64,000 nucleotides of DNA from Phycisphaerae bacterium (GCA_028285035.1 JANQQF010000123.1:39073-103072), one strand, 5' to 3'. Positions 26,357 to 35,554 are shown, numbered from the stretch's first letter. Program-made: numbers and translations. The notes: generated by a model from the sequence alone, not told the origin.

Positions 26357-26423
26357 CAAGCTAGCAAAATTGCAAACATCAGCCTTTGCTACCTTGCCAC
26401 CTTGTTCCCCTGTTACCTTGCCC
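26357..26423. repeat. Dispersed repeat, family C
   Basis: The words TTTGCTACCTTGCCACCTTG and CTGTTACCTTGCCC form a direct-repeat-rich stretch related to 8613-8680 and 48401-48480. It runs up to the stop of the following minus-strand gene. Confidence 0.55.
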
Positions 26424-26424
26424 A

Positions 26425-26811
26425 TTATTCAATAAAGATTTCCACATGCGTATCTTCGTCGTGGACTTCGACGATTTTCCCTTTCATCCCATCCTTGATG
26501 GCCGCATCAATCTCATTGGCTAGTTCGGTCATCTCCATTCCATCAACTTCCGGAACAAATTTCTCACCAATTTTCAGGCCAACATGCACTAAACTTACGG
26601 GCAAATTGACATTGACTTTGGTATTTGGCCCATCATCGACCCGAACCCGAAACCACCGTTTCGCCTGACTATTTGCCGATGGCTGCCCACTACTTTGTTC
26701 TTTTTTTGTGCCTTCTTCCAAAGCGCTCAGTAGCTTGGCGGCATCATCAACGGTAATTTGTCCCTCTTCCAACATCTTCAATATCTGCAAGCGTTCACTT
26801 TGTGTTGTCAT
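26425..26811 (-). CDS. SHOCT-like (YvlB/LiaX N-terminal type) protein
   Basis: 128 residues. The N-terminal 35 residues (RLQILKMLEEGQITVDDAAKLLSALEEG) are a SHOCT-like/YvlB_LiaX_N module. The rest is a beta-rich part (RWFRVRVDDGPNTKVNVNLPVSLVHVGLKIGEKF) resembling the start of DUF4097 proteins, but shorter. No membrane helix. It is the third gene of a minus-strand operon with a DUF2089 regulator and a membrane protein that carry the same module. Such proteins are linked to envelope stress in Firmicutes (LiaX), but a role here is inference. Confidence 0.78.
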   Translation of the reverse strand: MTTQSERLQILKMLEEGQITVDDAAKLLSALEEGTKKEQSSGQPSANSQAKRWFRVRVDDGPNTKVNVNLPVSLVHVGLKIGEKFVPEVDGMEMTELANEIDAAIKDGMKGKIVEVHDEDTHVEIFIE

Positions 26812-26840
26812 CTTAAAATCCTTTCTTGAATGAGGGTTGT

Positions 26841-27413
26841 TCAGCCATAAGAGACTTGAACATGTTCCCCATGCTTCTCTTTAACCTCAACTTTAAAGTC
26901 TGCCTCACGAATTGAGGCGGCAATGGTTTCCAAAATGTCATCTGTGACAAGCGATTTGAGTTGGGGCACCCACGGTCTAGCGAACCGGATCAACTGAGCA
27001 ATCCAAGGCAAGGGTAAAGGCAAACTCAGTCTAATATTGACATCTTGATTTCTGACCTGAAGTCGTAACCAGGCACTCTTAAACATTAGCCAGCCAAAAA
27101 CCGAGATAATTATCCCCCAAATGATGGCAGGAGCAGTGATAAAGAACCAGGCCCAATAAATTTGCCCCGAAAAAATCATCGTGCTGTAAGCCACACCAAG
27201 CGAGGCGAGAATAATGCCTAAGCCAAATACGAACGGCCAAGCTGCCGCCCAGGCGGGCTTAGCCGGGGAATGTTGCAGTTCGCCAGGTACGGAGAAGGGC
27301 TCGTCAACAATCGCTTGATCTGGGGACACAATATCTAAGAGGCGTAAACCGTCATCGGCATTAATCACACCATCTGAGACAAGTTGTAAAATTTTACGAT
27401 TCACCGGGTCCAC
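26841..27413 (-). CDS. Membrane protein with SHOCT-like N-terminus
   Basis: 190 residues. NRKILQLVSDGVINADDGLRLLDIV (5-29) is the same module as in the two neighbours. Two membrane helices follow (about 52-75 and 80-103), then a C-terminal soluble part (INIRLSLPLPLPWIAQLIRF, then VTDDILETIAASIREADFKVEVKEKHGEHVQVSYG) whose end resembles that of the downstream protein (VEVHDEDTHVEIFIE). It is three bases from the DUF2089 stop, so co-transcription is near certain. No function known. Confidence 0.75.
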   Translation of the reverse strand: MDPVNRKILQLVSDGVINADDGLRLLDIVSPDQAIVDEPFSVPGELQHSPAKPAWAAAWPFVFGLGIILASLGVAYSTMIFSGQIYWAWFFITAPAIIWGIIISVFGWLMFKSAWLRLQVRNQDVNIRLSLPLPLPWIAQLIRFARPWVPQLKSLVTDDILETIAASIREADFKVEVKEKHGEHVQVSYG

Positions 27414-27416
27414 TAG

Positions 27417-27791
27417 TTACCTCCCAGCCAACTTTTGCGCTGCTTCATCAGCTGTAATCGTGCCAGCCGCTAAATCAGCTAAAATCGCTTGACGATCAAC
27501 TTTTGGAGCAGAGCGCTCATCTTCTCTGACATCGTGTCCCAATGCTCGAATAGCCTCGTGGAGCCTCGCCCGAACAGTGGGGTAGGAAATATTTAACTCT
27601 TCCTCAACCCGATTAATCTTACCTTCGCAACGAATAAATGTTTCAACAAAGATTAGTTGTTCGGCTGACAGCGCATGAAAACGCTCCAGAACAAAATTCC
27701 CTTCAATCGTCACATCACACTGCAAACAATGAAGTTTCGTAACATTTAATGATCCGTGACATACCGGACATTCGCTAATTAATGTGTGCAC
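27417..27791 (-). CDS. DUF2089 zinc-ribbon HTH regulator
   Basis: 124 residues from GTG 27791, chosen because GGAG lies six bases before it and family members begin about here. A zinc ribbon (CPVC then HCLQC) is followed by the DUF2089 helix-turn-helix (LSAEQLIFVETFIRCEGKINRVEEELNISYPTVRARLHEAIRALG), and a C-terminal SHOCT-like module (RQAILADLAAGTITADEAAQKL). It is probably the DNA-binding regulator of its own operon with the two genes below it. Confidence 0.85.
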   Translation of the reverse strand: MHTLISECPVCHGSLNVTKLHCLQCDVTIEGNFVLERFHALSAEQLIFVETFIRCEGKINRVEEELNISYPTVRARLHEAIRALGHDVREDERSAPKVDRQAILADLAAGTITADEAAQKLAGR

Positions 27792-28035
27792 AAACAACTC
27801 CAAAACACATTCTCAACAAAATATCAATGTAAAAATAAAATAAAGTGATAAATACCAACAAAAAAATCAATTATCTAAATATCAACATTAACTTTCAAAA
27901 AGTTTAGCATAAATATATTTAGCTGTCAACCGGCAACTTGAAACCACTTTAAACTTTTACACTATTAGCATCTTCATAATGCTAGGTTGACGTGCCATCA
28001 ATTTATAATAAAATCCGGCTAATTAGGGAGGGATT

Positions 28036-28452
28036 ATGATGAGATTACAAGGAAAAGTGATTATTCCTGGGCAAGTTGAGGGCAAAGCGCTGGTGGCAAG
28101 TGAGCCACTCAGTTTCTGGGGGGGCTATGATTATCATACGGGCACAATTATTGACCAACGCCATCCCCTGTCAGGGCAAAAAGCAACAAATCGAGTCCTA
28201 GCGGTCCCCTTCACCAGAGGCTCCAGCACAACGACTGCAGTGCTACTTGAGGCAGTGAAAGCGGGAACGGCCCCTACGGCTATCATCACCACAGCCCCTG
28301 ACTCCTTCTTTGCGCTGGCCTCTATTGTGGCGGATGAGATGTACACGCAACCTATTCCACTCGTCGTGCTTAATGAAACTGATTTTGCCCAACTCGAAAG
28401 TGGGCAGACGGTACAGATATTTGCCAACGGACAAATTCAGATATCTGCCTGA
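28036..28452 (+). CDS. Aconitase X swivel domain (DUF126) small subunit
   Basis: 138 residues. KVIIPGQVEGKALVASEPLSFWGGYD and GQKATNRVLAVPFTRGSSTTTAVLLEAVKAGTAP match the DUF126 swivel domain. In archaea this small subunit pairs with an aconitase X large subunit (phosphomevalonate dehydratase), and in bacteria with enzymes such as cis-3-hydroxyproline dehydratase. No large-subunit gene lies in this window, so this copy is an orphan here. The conserved Ser in GSSTTTA is present. The start may be the first or second ATG (28036/28039); GGGAGGG precedes both. The stop is immediately followed by the GNAT ATG. Confidence 0.82.
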   Translation: MMRLQGKVIIPGQVEGKALVASEPLSFWGGYDYHTGTIIDQRHPLSGQKATNRVLAVPFTRGSSTTTAVLLEAVKAGTAPTAIITTAPDSFFALASIVADEMYTQPIPLVVLNETDFAQLESGQTVQIFANGQIQISA

Positions 28453-28971
28453 ATGATTGAAACACATCGGTTACATTTATCCCGCCTCTCCCTTAGCCAC
28501 GCCCCTCAAATCTTCCAAATTTTCGGCGATGCAGATGTAATGAAATATTGGATTGGTGGCGCTGATACAACGATCAAAGAGACGCAACAGCGTATTGTCG
28601 AGATCAATCAACATTGGCTTGATTTTGGTTTTGGGGATTGGGGCATTTTTGATAAATCATCTGGACACCTCATTGGATATGGGGGATTGCATTACATCAG
28701 CGATATGGTTGAAGTTAATCTTGGGTATGCCTTTGCCCAGAGTGTGTGGCGACGAAGTTATGCGCTTGAAAGCTGCCAAGCTATTCTCAAATTTGTGTTT
28801 GAAGAGCTAAATCTCTCTGAAATTGTGGCCGTGATCTGGCCTGAAAATAGGGTATCGATCAACCTCGCACAACGCCTCGGTCTCAGTTTTTGGCAAGCAA
28901 CAACCTGGCAAGGAGGCGCACGAGTTATTTATAAAATCTCGCAACCATCATTTTTTAATCAATCAACTTAA
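28453..28971 (+). CDS. GNAT acetyltransferase (RimJ/RimL-like)
   Basis: 172 residues. MIETHRLHLSRLSLSHAPQIFQIFGDADVMKYW is the Acetyltransf_3 opening; GDWGIFDKSSGHLIGYGGLHYI gives strand 4, and VEVNLGYAFAQSVWRRSYALESCQAILKF the acetyl-CoA region, followed by VIWPENRVSINLAQRLGLSF. It would acetylate an amine, possibly a protein N-terminus. ATG begins on the base after the TGA of the swivel-domain gene, so it is translationally coupled; the functional tie is unclear. Confidence 0.85.
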   Translation: MIETHRLHLSRLSLSHAPQIFQIFGDADVMKYWIGGADTTIKETQQRIVEINQHWLDFGFGDWGIFDKSSGHLIGYGGLHYISDMVEVNLGYAFAQSVWRRSYALESCQAILKFVFEELNLSEIVAVIWPENRVSINLAQRLGLSFWQATTWQGGARVIYKISQPSFFNQST

Positions 28972-29050
28972 ATGCCTAACTTTTGATAGGCGACAGGTTT
29001 TTCAGAAGGCCCTATACTCGATTTATCTCCTCAAAATAGATATCTTAGGG

Positions 29051-30052
29051 ATGAATCAAATGTCTCAAATTAACCCCACCAAAATCAAACGCATTGCCTT
29101 AAAAACGACGTTAACTTTACTGCCTCTTGGGTTTATTACGTTTAACGTCCTGGCTTATGTTCAGGTTTACGCGATGCTAAACTTTAGCAAAACCGGCGAA
29201 CGTACAGCCCAGCCCGAAGCACTTAGCTTCTGGCAAAAGATACAAACATTGGCTATGGGCATAAACATCCCTAAGCCACAAAATAGTGCGACGCCAGCTG
29301 AGAAGGGACTGAAATACGAAATACATCAGATCCAGGTGGCATCTGATATCACTCTAGAAGCTTGGTATATTCCCCACACCAAAGCAGAGGGTATGGTGCT
29401 GATGTTTCACGGTTATGCTGCAGCAAAGTCGGCCTTGCTACAAGAAGCTGAGGTCCTCCATTCACTTGGGTATGAGGTTTTGCTGATCGATTTTCGGGGC
29501 AGTGGTGGCTCCAGTGAGACCTACACCAGCATCGGTTATCACGAAGCAGAGGACGTGATAGCAACCATCGAGTATGCACGTCAGGAGTGGCAACCAGAGC
29601 AGCTTTATCTCTTTGGGCAATCAATGGGCGGGGTAGCAATTTTGCGAGCATTTGAGCAAAACGAGCTTCTTGTTGATGGGATTATCATCGAGGCTGTGTT
29701 TGATCGGATGGTTTCAACCGCAGTCAATCGTTTCGAGGCGATGGGGCTGCCCAGCTTTCCAGGGGCTCACACCTTGATTTTCTGGGGTGGGGTTATTAAC
29801 GGCCACAATGGATTCGCTCACAATCCAGTCACCTATGCCGAACACGTAACCGTACCTACTTTGATGTTACACGGCTCAGACGATGACCGAGCTAAGCTTG
29901 CAGAGGGGCAAAGTGTATTCACGGCAATTCCAACAGCGGACAAGACTTTTGAGATATTTTCGGATGTAGCTCACGAATCATATGTCGGGGCAAAACCAGA
30001 ACAGTGGCAGCAGATCGTTGAAGCCTTTTTGGTACAACAAAACTCCCGATAA
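29051..30052 (+). CDS. Alpha/beta hydrolase with N-terminal membrane anchor
   Basis: 333 residues (a second ATG at 29060 is equally possible). A membrane anchor lies at about 14-34. The hydrolase begins with MVLMFHGYAAAKSALLQEAEVLHSLGYEVLLIDFRGSGGSSE, the nucleophile elbow is LFGQSMGGVAIL (Ser at about 193), and the C-terminal part has LMLHGSDDDRAKLAEG with the acid and DVAHESYVG with the catalytic His. The BAAT/prolyl-oligopeptidase-like fold is typical of esterases and peptidases; substrate unknown. It is convergent with the AAA_35 gene with no strong terminator between. Confidence 0.85.
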   Translation: MNQMSQINPTKIKRIALKTTLTLLPLGFITFNVLAYVQVYAMLNFSKTGERTAQPEALSFWQKIQTLAMGINIPKPQNSATPAEKGLKYEIHQIQVASDITLEAWYIPHTKAEGMVLMFHGYAAAKSALLQEAEVLHSLGYEVLLIDFRGSGGSSETYTSIGYHEAEDVIATIEYARQEWQPEQLYLFGQSMGGVAILRAFEQNELLVDGIIIEAVFDRMVSTAVNRFEAMGLPSFPGAHTLIFWGGVINGHNGFAHNPVTYAEHVTVPTLMLHGSDDDRAKLAEGQSVFTAIPTADKTFEIFSDVAHESYVGAKPEQWQQIVEAFLVQQNSR

Positions 30053-30075
30053 CCCATCTCAGATTTCCTGAGGTT

Positions 30076-32958
30076 CTAATTCACCGCTGGTCGGGCCAAG
30101 CCCCAGTCATCACTCGCTCCCACATCACGGAGAACAACCCGCTCATTCGTTCCATCGACAGCCATCGCCATAATGCTCCAGCCTCCAAACGCGTCGGTTC
30201 GGAAGTAAATTTCCACCCCATCGGGGCTAAAAACTGGTGTTGTATCGGAATTAAGACGGTCCGTTAGGCGAATCACATCACCTGTCTCCACTTCTAGCCG
30301 ATAAATTTCCCAGTCACCTGTTTGGGCACGCGAGGTGTAAACAATGTATTGGCCTGTGGGCGACCAGGAAGGGAAGCTGTCGGTACTGTCACGAGTGAGT
30401 AGCCGTCCACCACCGCCATCGAAGCCCACCCGCCACAAACCACATTCCGGCGCACAGGATTTGATGACCAGTTCTTGTCCATCGGGACTCCAATCAGGCT
30501 GCTCGCCAGGGAAACGAGCCACTTCCTCTCCACTATTGGTATCAAAGACAAATACCTGATGCGTGACACCGGGCGGACCGACCTCAAGAGCCAAACGATC
30601 ACCTGTTGGGGACCACGCCATATTGCTAATGTGATTGACGGCTTTGAACAACTGAAGCTGCCCCGTCAATACCTCAAGGATCCAAATCCCGCTCCCTTGC
30701 GAATAAATACCACCTAATTCGCTAATTCCCTCTTCCCCAAAAAAGGCCAGCTTTGAACCATCAGGGGACCAAGCCGGAGCGGCAGCGCGTTCATGCAAAG
30801 TTGTCTGGACCAACTCACCCTGAGAGGAAACGATGCCTAAATCGTGGAAACGGCCATTACTTTGCACAAAAACGATGGTTGCTGGCTGTGGGGTTGCAGT
30901 TGGAGTCACCGTTGGCGTCTCTGTCGGCAAGGGCACAGGTGTATTCATAGGTTCTTCAACCACAGCGGCGGCCACAACCACCTCAGTCGGTGTTGACGTG
31001 GGTGTCGCTGTATCCGTCGGAGTTGGCGTTATTGTGGGCGTATTTGTCGGCGTTTGTGTCGGGGTTTGCGTTGGCGTCGATGTTTGTGTTGGTGTTGAGG
31101 TTGAGGTCGATGTAGGCGTCGCGGTATTGGTTGGCGAAGGCACCAAGGCAATGACCGCTGGATAATCTTTACCAGAGACTACTGCTGTGTTGTACAAATC
31201 TTGATTACTAACAATGATTTGCTCAACCCGCTTGGCCCGCTCCGAATCTAGGGTTAGTACGGTTTCATAATCAAGCAAGGCCTGCTCCATTTCACCCAGG
31301 GCAGCATGAGCCTGTCCCCGATCAAAATAAAGCCCAGGATTACGATCATTCAAGGTTGTCACCAGGTCATACACTGTAATCGCCTGCTGATATTCACTGT
31401 TGTTATACAGTTCCCGGCCTTGCAACCACTGCTTGATTTCAGTCGCCAATGTTCCGGCCCGAACATCATCAACCGTTTCAAGGGGCGCGACCATTGCTTG
31501 TAAAAGCGCATTATCACGCTCATTATTCTCAAGGTCCGTGTAAAGTGAATTGACCACGGTAATTAGCTGTGAGCCAACCGCCTCAGGATCAGCTTTGGCA
31601 AACAAATCCAGACGCTCTTCGCGACTAATCTCATTGAAGAATAGCTCATTGGCCTCATCATCAAAATCGGGTAAATCATACAGGCCCGCCAAACTAGTCA
31701 CTCGAACATCGGCACTGGTAGTGCTGCGGAAACTTTCAATAAAGACCTGAGCTTGCTCAGACACGGCCCGTTCACCCGAAAATTGATTGTACGCGACCAC
31801 CCCAAATAATAAGAACAACACCACAATGGCCGCAATCACCCCCCGACGCGTCCAATCAACTGGCGTATTTTCCTTGATCCACTCCTCGTTAAAGACCCGC
31901 CGATAAATCTCATTACGTACGGTCAACCTGCTATCATCGACCTTGACCAAGCCAAATAGCTTGAGCTGATTTTGATAAAGCGACCGCTCATCCTCGGTAA
32001 TACTTTTGCCACGATGAACCTGCTGATACAACCCCATCAATTTCTGGCGATTAGGGCTGGTCCGCACATAGTCGCGGACAAATTGCAAATTTGTTTCCTT
32101 GCGTGCCTCTTTCGACAAAAACAGATTTTCGACAATTTGATCGACTCGCTCGTTGGTCCAAGGGCCGTTGCTCCCATTACTGTTTTCGGTCAAGCTCAAA
32201 CACAATTTTTGGGTCAGATAGGGATGTCCATCGGTCCAATAAAAAATTCGCTTGAAAATGGTCTCCCCTGAGGCTGGGTAGGCTTGTTCAAGCCCATCTT
32301 GCAGCACTTCAGCGTCGGTCCGGGTAAAATCGCTGACATCGATAGGCTGTCCAATGTTGAAAGGGGTCCGGGTCCGATCTTTGATCAAATCGGCGGGAAT
32401 AGCCACACCGAGCAAGACGAAGGTCAATTTTTCATAAATTGGGTCAGTGGCGCGGGCATTGTACAAAAATCGGATGGCAGCAAAGAAATCATCCGAAAAA
32501 GCCAGGTTGAGCGTCGTGTCGATCTCATCCATAAAGATGACCACCTGCTCCTCAATTTCTTGTAACAGGATATCGTGAATGAAATCGGTAAAGCGTTGGA
32601 CGGGACCCAAAGCACTGTGGTCAGCCCACCATTTTTCTAAATCAACACTAAGCCGTAACTTACGTTTAAGCTGCGTCAGCATACCCAAATACCACTGCTC
32701 GGCACTCACATCAATCCCAACCTTGGTTAAATCAATGATAACTGAGTGCGCCCCTTCGCTTTTTAGCCGCCGTGCTGTGCGAATCATCAAACTCGATTTC
32801 CCCATCTGCCGAGCCGTCAGCACATAGCAAAATTCCCCAGCCATCGCCAAATCAAACAACTCGTCATCTGCCGGTCGTTTGACGTAGGAAGGAGTATTTG
32901 GGCGAAGTGTGCCGCCCGCCACAAAAAAGTCGGAGGTATCTTGGACGCGGTTTGTCAT
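30076..32958 (-). CDS. AAA_35 ATPase with TM helix, TPR and PD40 propeller
   Basis: 960 residues. Residues 1-330 are an AAA_35 (PF14516) ATPase: GGTLRPNTPSYVKRPADDEL, Walker A ARQMGKSS (49-56), Walker B VVIFMDEIDTTL. A winged-helix-like part follows, then one membrane helix (about 370-390), TPR helices (505-580), a linker of about 80 Thr/Pro/Ser residues (605-690), and six TolB/PD40-like propeller repeats (AWSPDGSKLAFFGEEG, DWSPDGQELVIKSC, SWSPTGQYIVYTSR). The ATPase is thus inside and the propeller outside, arranged as a transmembrane sensor. It lies 175 bases after a kinase-TIR-AAA_35 gene; the two ATPases are likely partners. Confidence 0.85.
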   Translation of the reverse strand: MTNRVQDTSDFFVAGGTLRPNTPSYVKRPADDELFDLAMAGEFCYVLTARQMGKSSLMIRTARRLKSEGAHSVIIDLTKVGIDVSAEQWYLGMLTQLKRKLRLSVDLEKWWADHSALGPVQRFTDFIHDILLQEIEEQVVIFMDEIDTTLNLAFSDDFFAAIRFLYNARATDPIYEKLTFVLLGVAIPADLIKDRTRTPFNIGQPIDVSDFTRTDAEVLQDGLEQAYPASGETIFKRIFYWTDGHPYLTQKLCLSLTENSNGSNGPWTNERVDQIVENLFLSKEARKETNLQFVRDYVRTSPNRQKLMGLYQQVHRGKSITEDERSLYQNQLKLFGLVKVDDSRLTVRNEIYRRVFNEEWIKENTPVDWTRRGVIAAIVVLFLLFGVVAYNQFSGERAVSEQAQVFIESFRSTTSADVRVTSLAGLYDLPDFDDEANELFFNEISREERLDLFAKADPEAVGSQLITVVNSLYTDLENNERDNALLQAMVAPLETVDDVRAGTLATEIKQWLQGRELYNNSEYQQAITVYDLVTTLNDRNPGLYFDRGQAHAALGEMEQALLDYETVLTLDSERAKRVEQIIVSNQDLYNTAVVSGKDYPAVIALVPSPTNTATPTSTSTSTPTQTSTPTQTPTQTPTNTPTITPTPTDTATPTSTPTEVVVAAAVVEEPMNTPVPLPTETPTVTPTATPQPATIVFVQSNGRFHDLGIVSSQGELVQTTLHERAAAPAWSPDGSKLAFFGEEGISELGGIYSQGSGIWILEVLTGQLQLFKAVNHISNMAWSPTGDRLALEVGPPGVTHQVFVFDTNSGEEVARFPGEQPDWSPDGQELVIKSCAPECGLWRVGFDGGGGRLLTRDSTDSFPSWSPTGQYIVYTSRAQTGDWEIYRLEVETGDVIRLTDRLNSDTTPVFSPDGVEIYFRTDAFGGWSIMAMAVDGTNERVVLRDVGASDDWGLARPAVN

Positions 32959-33028
32959 AAATAGTCCTCGGTGTCGCGTTTGCTACGAAATGTTATGGAT
33001 TACAATTTTTAGGATTGAACGGATTTTA

Positions 33029-33051
33029 GTGCGCAGTACGTAGTGCGTAGG
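33029..33051. repeat. Heptamer repeat (family B), intergenic copy
   Basis: GTGCGCA, GTACGTA and GTGCGTA occur in tandem in the gap between the two AAA_35 genes; the complementary words occur inside the second permease gene. Confidence 0.5.
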
Positions 33052-33133
33052 ATGAACACTCTGATAATACGCACTATCGGTATACATATTAATCGATCAT
33101 CTTCAACGACTGCCTACCCTTAAAGCATCTCCC

Positions 33134-35554
33134 CTACAACTTATCCCGGAAGTACATTCGATACAGTTCACAACGGCAGGTGTAGGCGTCGCCGCTACCT
33201 TTGACCAAGCCAGACTGAAGCAGCCGGAACAGAGCCATCTCATCGGATGAGGTTTCAGATTGGACCACTTGCTTAAAGGCGGTCTTGAGTTCCGGCTCGT
33301 CGCGAAGCAGCCAAAAGTGACGACGTAAATGATCGCCAAAGGGGCCGTTCTCTTGGGTAGCGCTCTGTTGCAAATCGGCCCAAGAGAGATTCTCACTAAC
33401 CATGCTGTACAAAGCATTGCGGGTCAAGTATGGATGACCACCCAACAACTTAACAAAGTCTGGAAAGTCCATCTCATCAACGGGCGAGCCGTGTCGGTGG
33501 TTAAGATTGAAGACCTGCTCCTCGTCGAAATCATCCAGATAAATTTTCAAGCCAACGTTGAACGGGGATTGGTTGACATCAGCGATCAGCATATACGGCT
33601 CGGTCGAAATGACCATTACCAAATTGAGGTTATCCCACGCTTCGTCCAGCGCTCGGCTGTTGTGCCAGGAGCGAAGCAATCCAAAGAAGTCGGTGCTGAA
33701 AGGCAAGCTCAACAAGCGATCCACCTCATCAAGGGCCAACACAATCGGTCCATCAATTTCAGGTAGCACGTAATCTTCCATCAAGTAGGTCAGCTTATCC
33801 TGCGGCCCCAATGAGCCGCCCCAAAATTGATTCACCTCTGAGGCATCAAGCCGGAGTTTGCGAACGACGGTTTCCGCAAAATCGCGCAAGAACAAATCGG
33901 GTGAGGTCAAGCGGTCGGTGTCCATTCGCTGTAAATCGATGGTGACCACCTGGGAGCCATTCTTTTTGGCGTGATTGACCCCTCGCACTAGCAGTGAACT
34001 TTTCCCCGTTTGACGCGAAGCCCGGATGGTCGTCGTTGTCCCTAATTTTGTAATTTCCCGCTGGAGCAAGTTATCCGCTTGGCGCTCAATGTAAAATTTA
34101 TCACGTAGCTTTACCACACCACCCGGTGCTTCCAGGGCATCCAGCAAGCGGGGATCAAATTCTGGTAGTGGCGGATGAATTGAGTCGCTATGAATTAAGA
34201 CCCGGCCATCTTCTGAATATTTCCCCGTTGAGGGACGAGTGGGCACCGGATCTTGAGTGGGTAAATTTTCCCCAATCACCTTAAAAATTTCCTGGGCTAC
34301 CCGCTCAGTATCATCCGCACAGGTCCAGTTGGCATACTGGACGGGATCAAGAAAGGCATCAATTGCGTAGGGCAGGAGGTCATCATAGTTGATGCGAATG
34401 GGCAGCATTTTTGGTGCACCTTGCCGTTTGCGGTGCTCGTGAGCCCGCCGTACTTCCGATTGCACCATCTCACTGTAGGCGGCCTCTTCTGAAAGCAGTA
34501 CGATAAAAAAGTCACTGTCTCGGATATGCTCATCGATGGTTTGCAGCCAATCATCGCCCGCCCGCAAATTTTTGTCGGTGAAAACCTCAAACCCCTGATC
34601 CGCCAGATAGGCATCTAGATAGTTGGCCAAGGTTTCGTCATCTGTCATATCATGTTTATAAGAGATAAATACCCGAGCCGTTCCTTCTGGCTTTTTGATG
34701 ACCAGTGTGGGCGCAGCGCTATCATTCGAAATTTCCTCACGGTACGCACGCGCTACATCGCCAGCGCGATAGTATCGCTCCCGTGGGTCTTTAGCCAACG
34801 CTTTGACCAAAATCCGCTCTAGCCCCTCAGGCAAGCTGGGCAGATGAATACGAGGGGAAGGCAACGGTTCGTGGACGTGCTTGAACATCGTCGCAATCGA
34901 GCTTTCAGAGCGATAGGGCACCTGACCCGTAATCATCTCGTAGAGCACCACGCCCAGGGAGTAAATGTCGGAACGATGATCGACTCTGTCGCCCTTGACC
35001 TGCTCGGGCGAGATGTAGGATGGGGTACCGATGATGACCCCGCTGGCCGTCAGACCTGCCCCACCGGCCGTAATTTTGGCCAAACCAAAATCCCCCAGCA
35101 ACAACCAATCGCCTTCTAGCAACATATTCTCCGGTTTAACATCGCGGTGCAGCACTCCTTGATCGTGTGCATAATCCAAGGCAGCAGCCATTTGATCAAG
35201 CAGATTTGCAATCTGGTTAAAGTCAAGGGGTTGCCCCTGTAAGCTACGAACCGTGCGTCCTGAGGCGACATATTGCATTACAAAGTAACTGAGATCACCA
35301 TCGATACCGAGATCATACACAGGCAAAATATTAGGGTGATGAAGTTGGGCGACAGTGCGAGCCTCGCGCAAGAAACGCTCTTTGAAGCCAGGGGAGAGGG
35401 CGTGTTGAGCCGGCAACACTTTGATGGCGACATCTCGGTCCAGGCCGGCTTGGTGGGCTTTGTAGACCGTCGCCATCCCGCCTGCGCCAATTTTTTCAAT
35501 AATTTCATACTGGCCCATCGTTCGGCCAATGAGGGTTGCTTGGTTATCTGACAT
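33134..35554 (-). CDS. Ser/Thr kinase-TIR-AAA_35 fusion protein
   Basis: 806 residues, three domains. (1) Hanks-type kinase 15-270: G-loop GAGGMATV, Lys45 in VAIKVL, HRDVKPEN with Asp138, DFG 155-157; all catalytic residues are present. (2) TIR 294-425: RVFISYKHDM, a candidate catalytic Glu at 367 in SEMVQSEVRRA (the SxWCxxE position). (3) AAA_35 475-806: Walker A ASRQTGKSS (512-520), Walker B VLALDEVDRLL. There is no membrane helix or signal, so it is cytoplasmic. TIR enzymes of this type cleave NAD+ or make cyclic ADP-ribose forms; with kinase and ATPase attached it could be a phosphorylation-controlled effector, as in conflict or abortive-infection systems. No RBS of note. Upstream 35555-35866 holds its promoter. 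Confidence 0.88.
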   Translation of the reverse strand: MSDNQATLIGRTMGQYEIIEKIGAGGMATVYKAHQAGLDRDVAIKVLPAQHALSPGFKERFLREARTVAQLHHPNILPVYDLGIDGDLSYFVMQYVASGRTVRSLQGQPLDFNQIANLLDQMAAALDYAHDQGVLHRDVKPENMLLEGDWLLLGDFGLAKITAGGAGLTASGVIIGTPSYISPEQVKGDRVDHRSDIYSLGVVLYEMITGQVPYRSESSIATMFKHVHEPLPSPRIHLPSLPEGLERILVKALAKDPRERYYRAGDVARAYREEISNDSAAPTLVIKKPEGTARVFISYKHDMTDDETLANYLDAYLADQGFEVFTDKNLRAGDDWLQTIDEHIRDSDFFIVLLSEEAAYSEMVQSEVRRAHEHRKRQGAPKMLPIRINYDDLLPYAIDAFLDPVQYANWTCADDTERVAQEIFKVIGENLPTQDPVPTRPSTGKYSEDGRVLIHSDSIHPPLPEFDPRLLDALEAPGGVVKLRDKFYIERQADNLLQREITKLGTTTTIRASRQTGKSSLLVRGVNHAKKNGSQVVTIDLQRMDTDRLTSPDLFLRDFAETVVRKLRLDASEVNQFWGGSLGPQDKLTYLMEDYVLPEIDGPIVLALDEVDRLLSLPFSTDFFGLLRSWHNSRALDEAWDNLNLVMVISTEPYMLIADVNQSPFNVGLKIYLDDFDEEQVFNLNHRHGSPVDEMDFPDFVKLLGGHPYLTRNALYSMVSENLSWADLQQSATQENGPFGDHLRRHFWLLRDEPELKTAFKQVVQSETSSDEMALFRLLQSGLVKGSGDAYTCRCELYRMYFRDKL

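Noticed and set aside
30960..31150. Dense short repeats of GTTGGCGTC type, array-like
   Set aside because: They encode the Thr/Pro linker of the AAA_35-PD40 protein; unit length is irregular and there are no spacers, so it is not a CRISPR or minisatellite.
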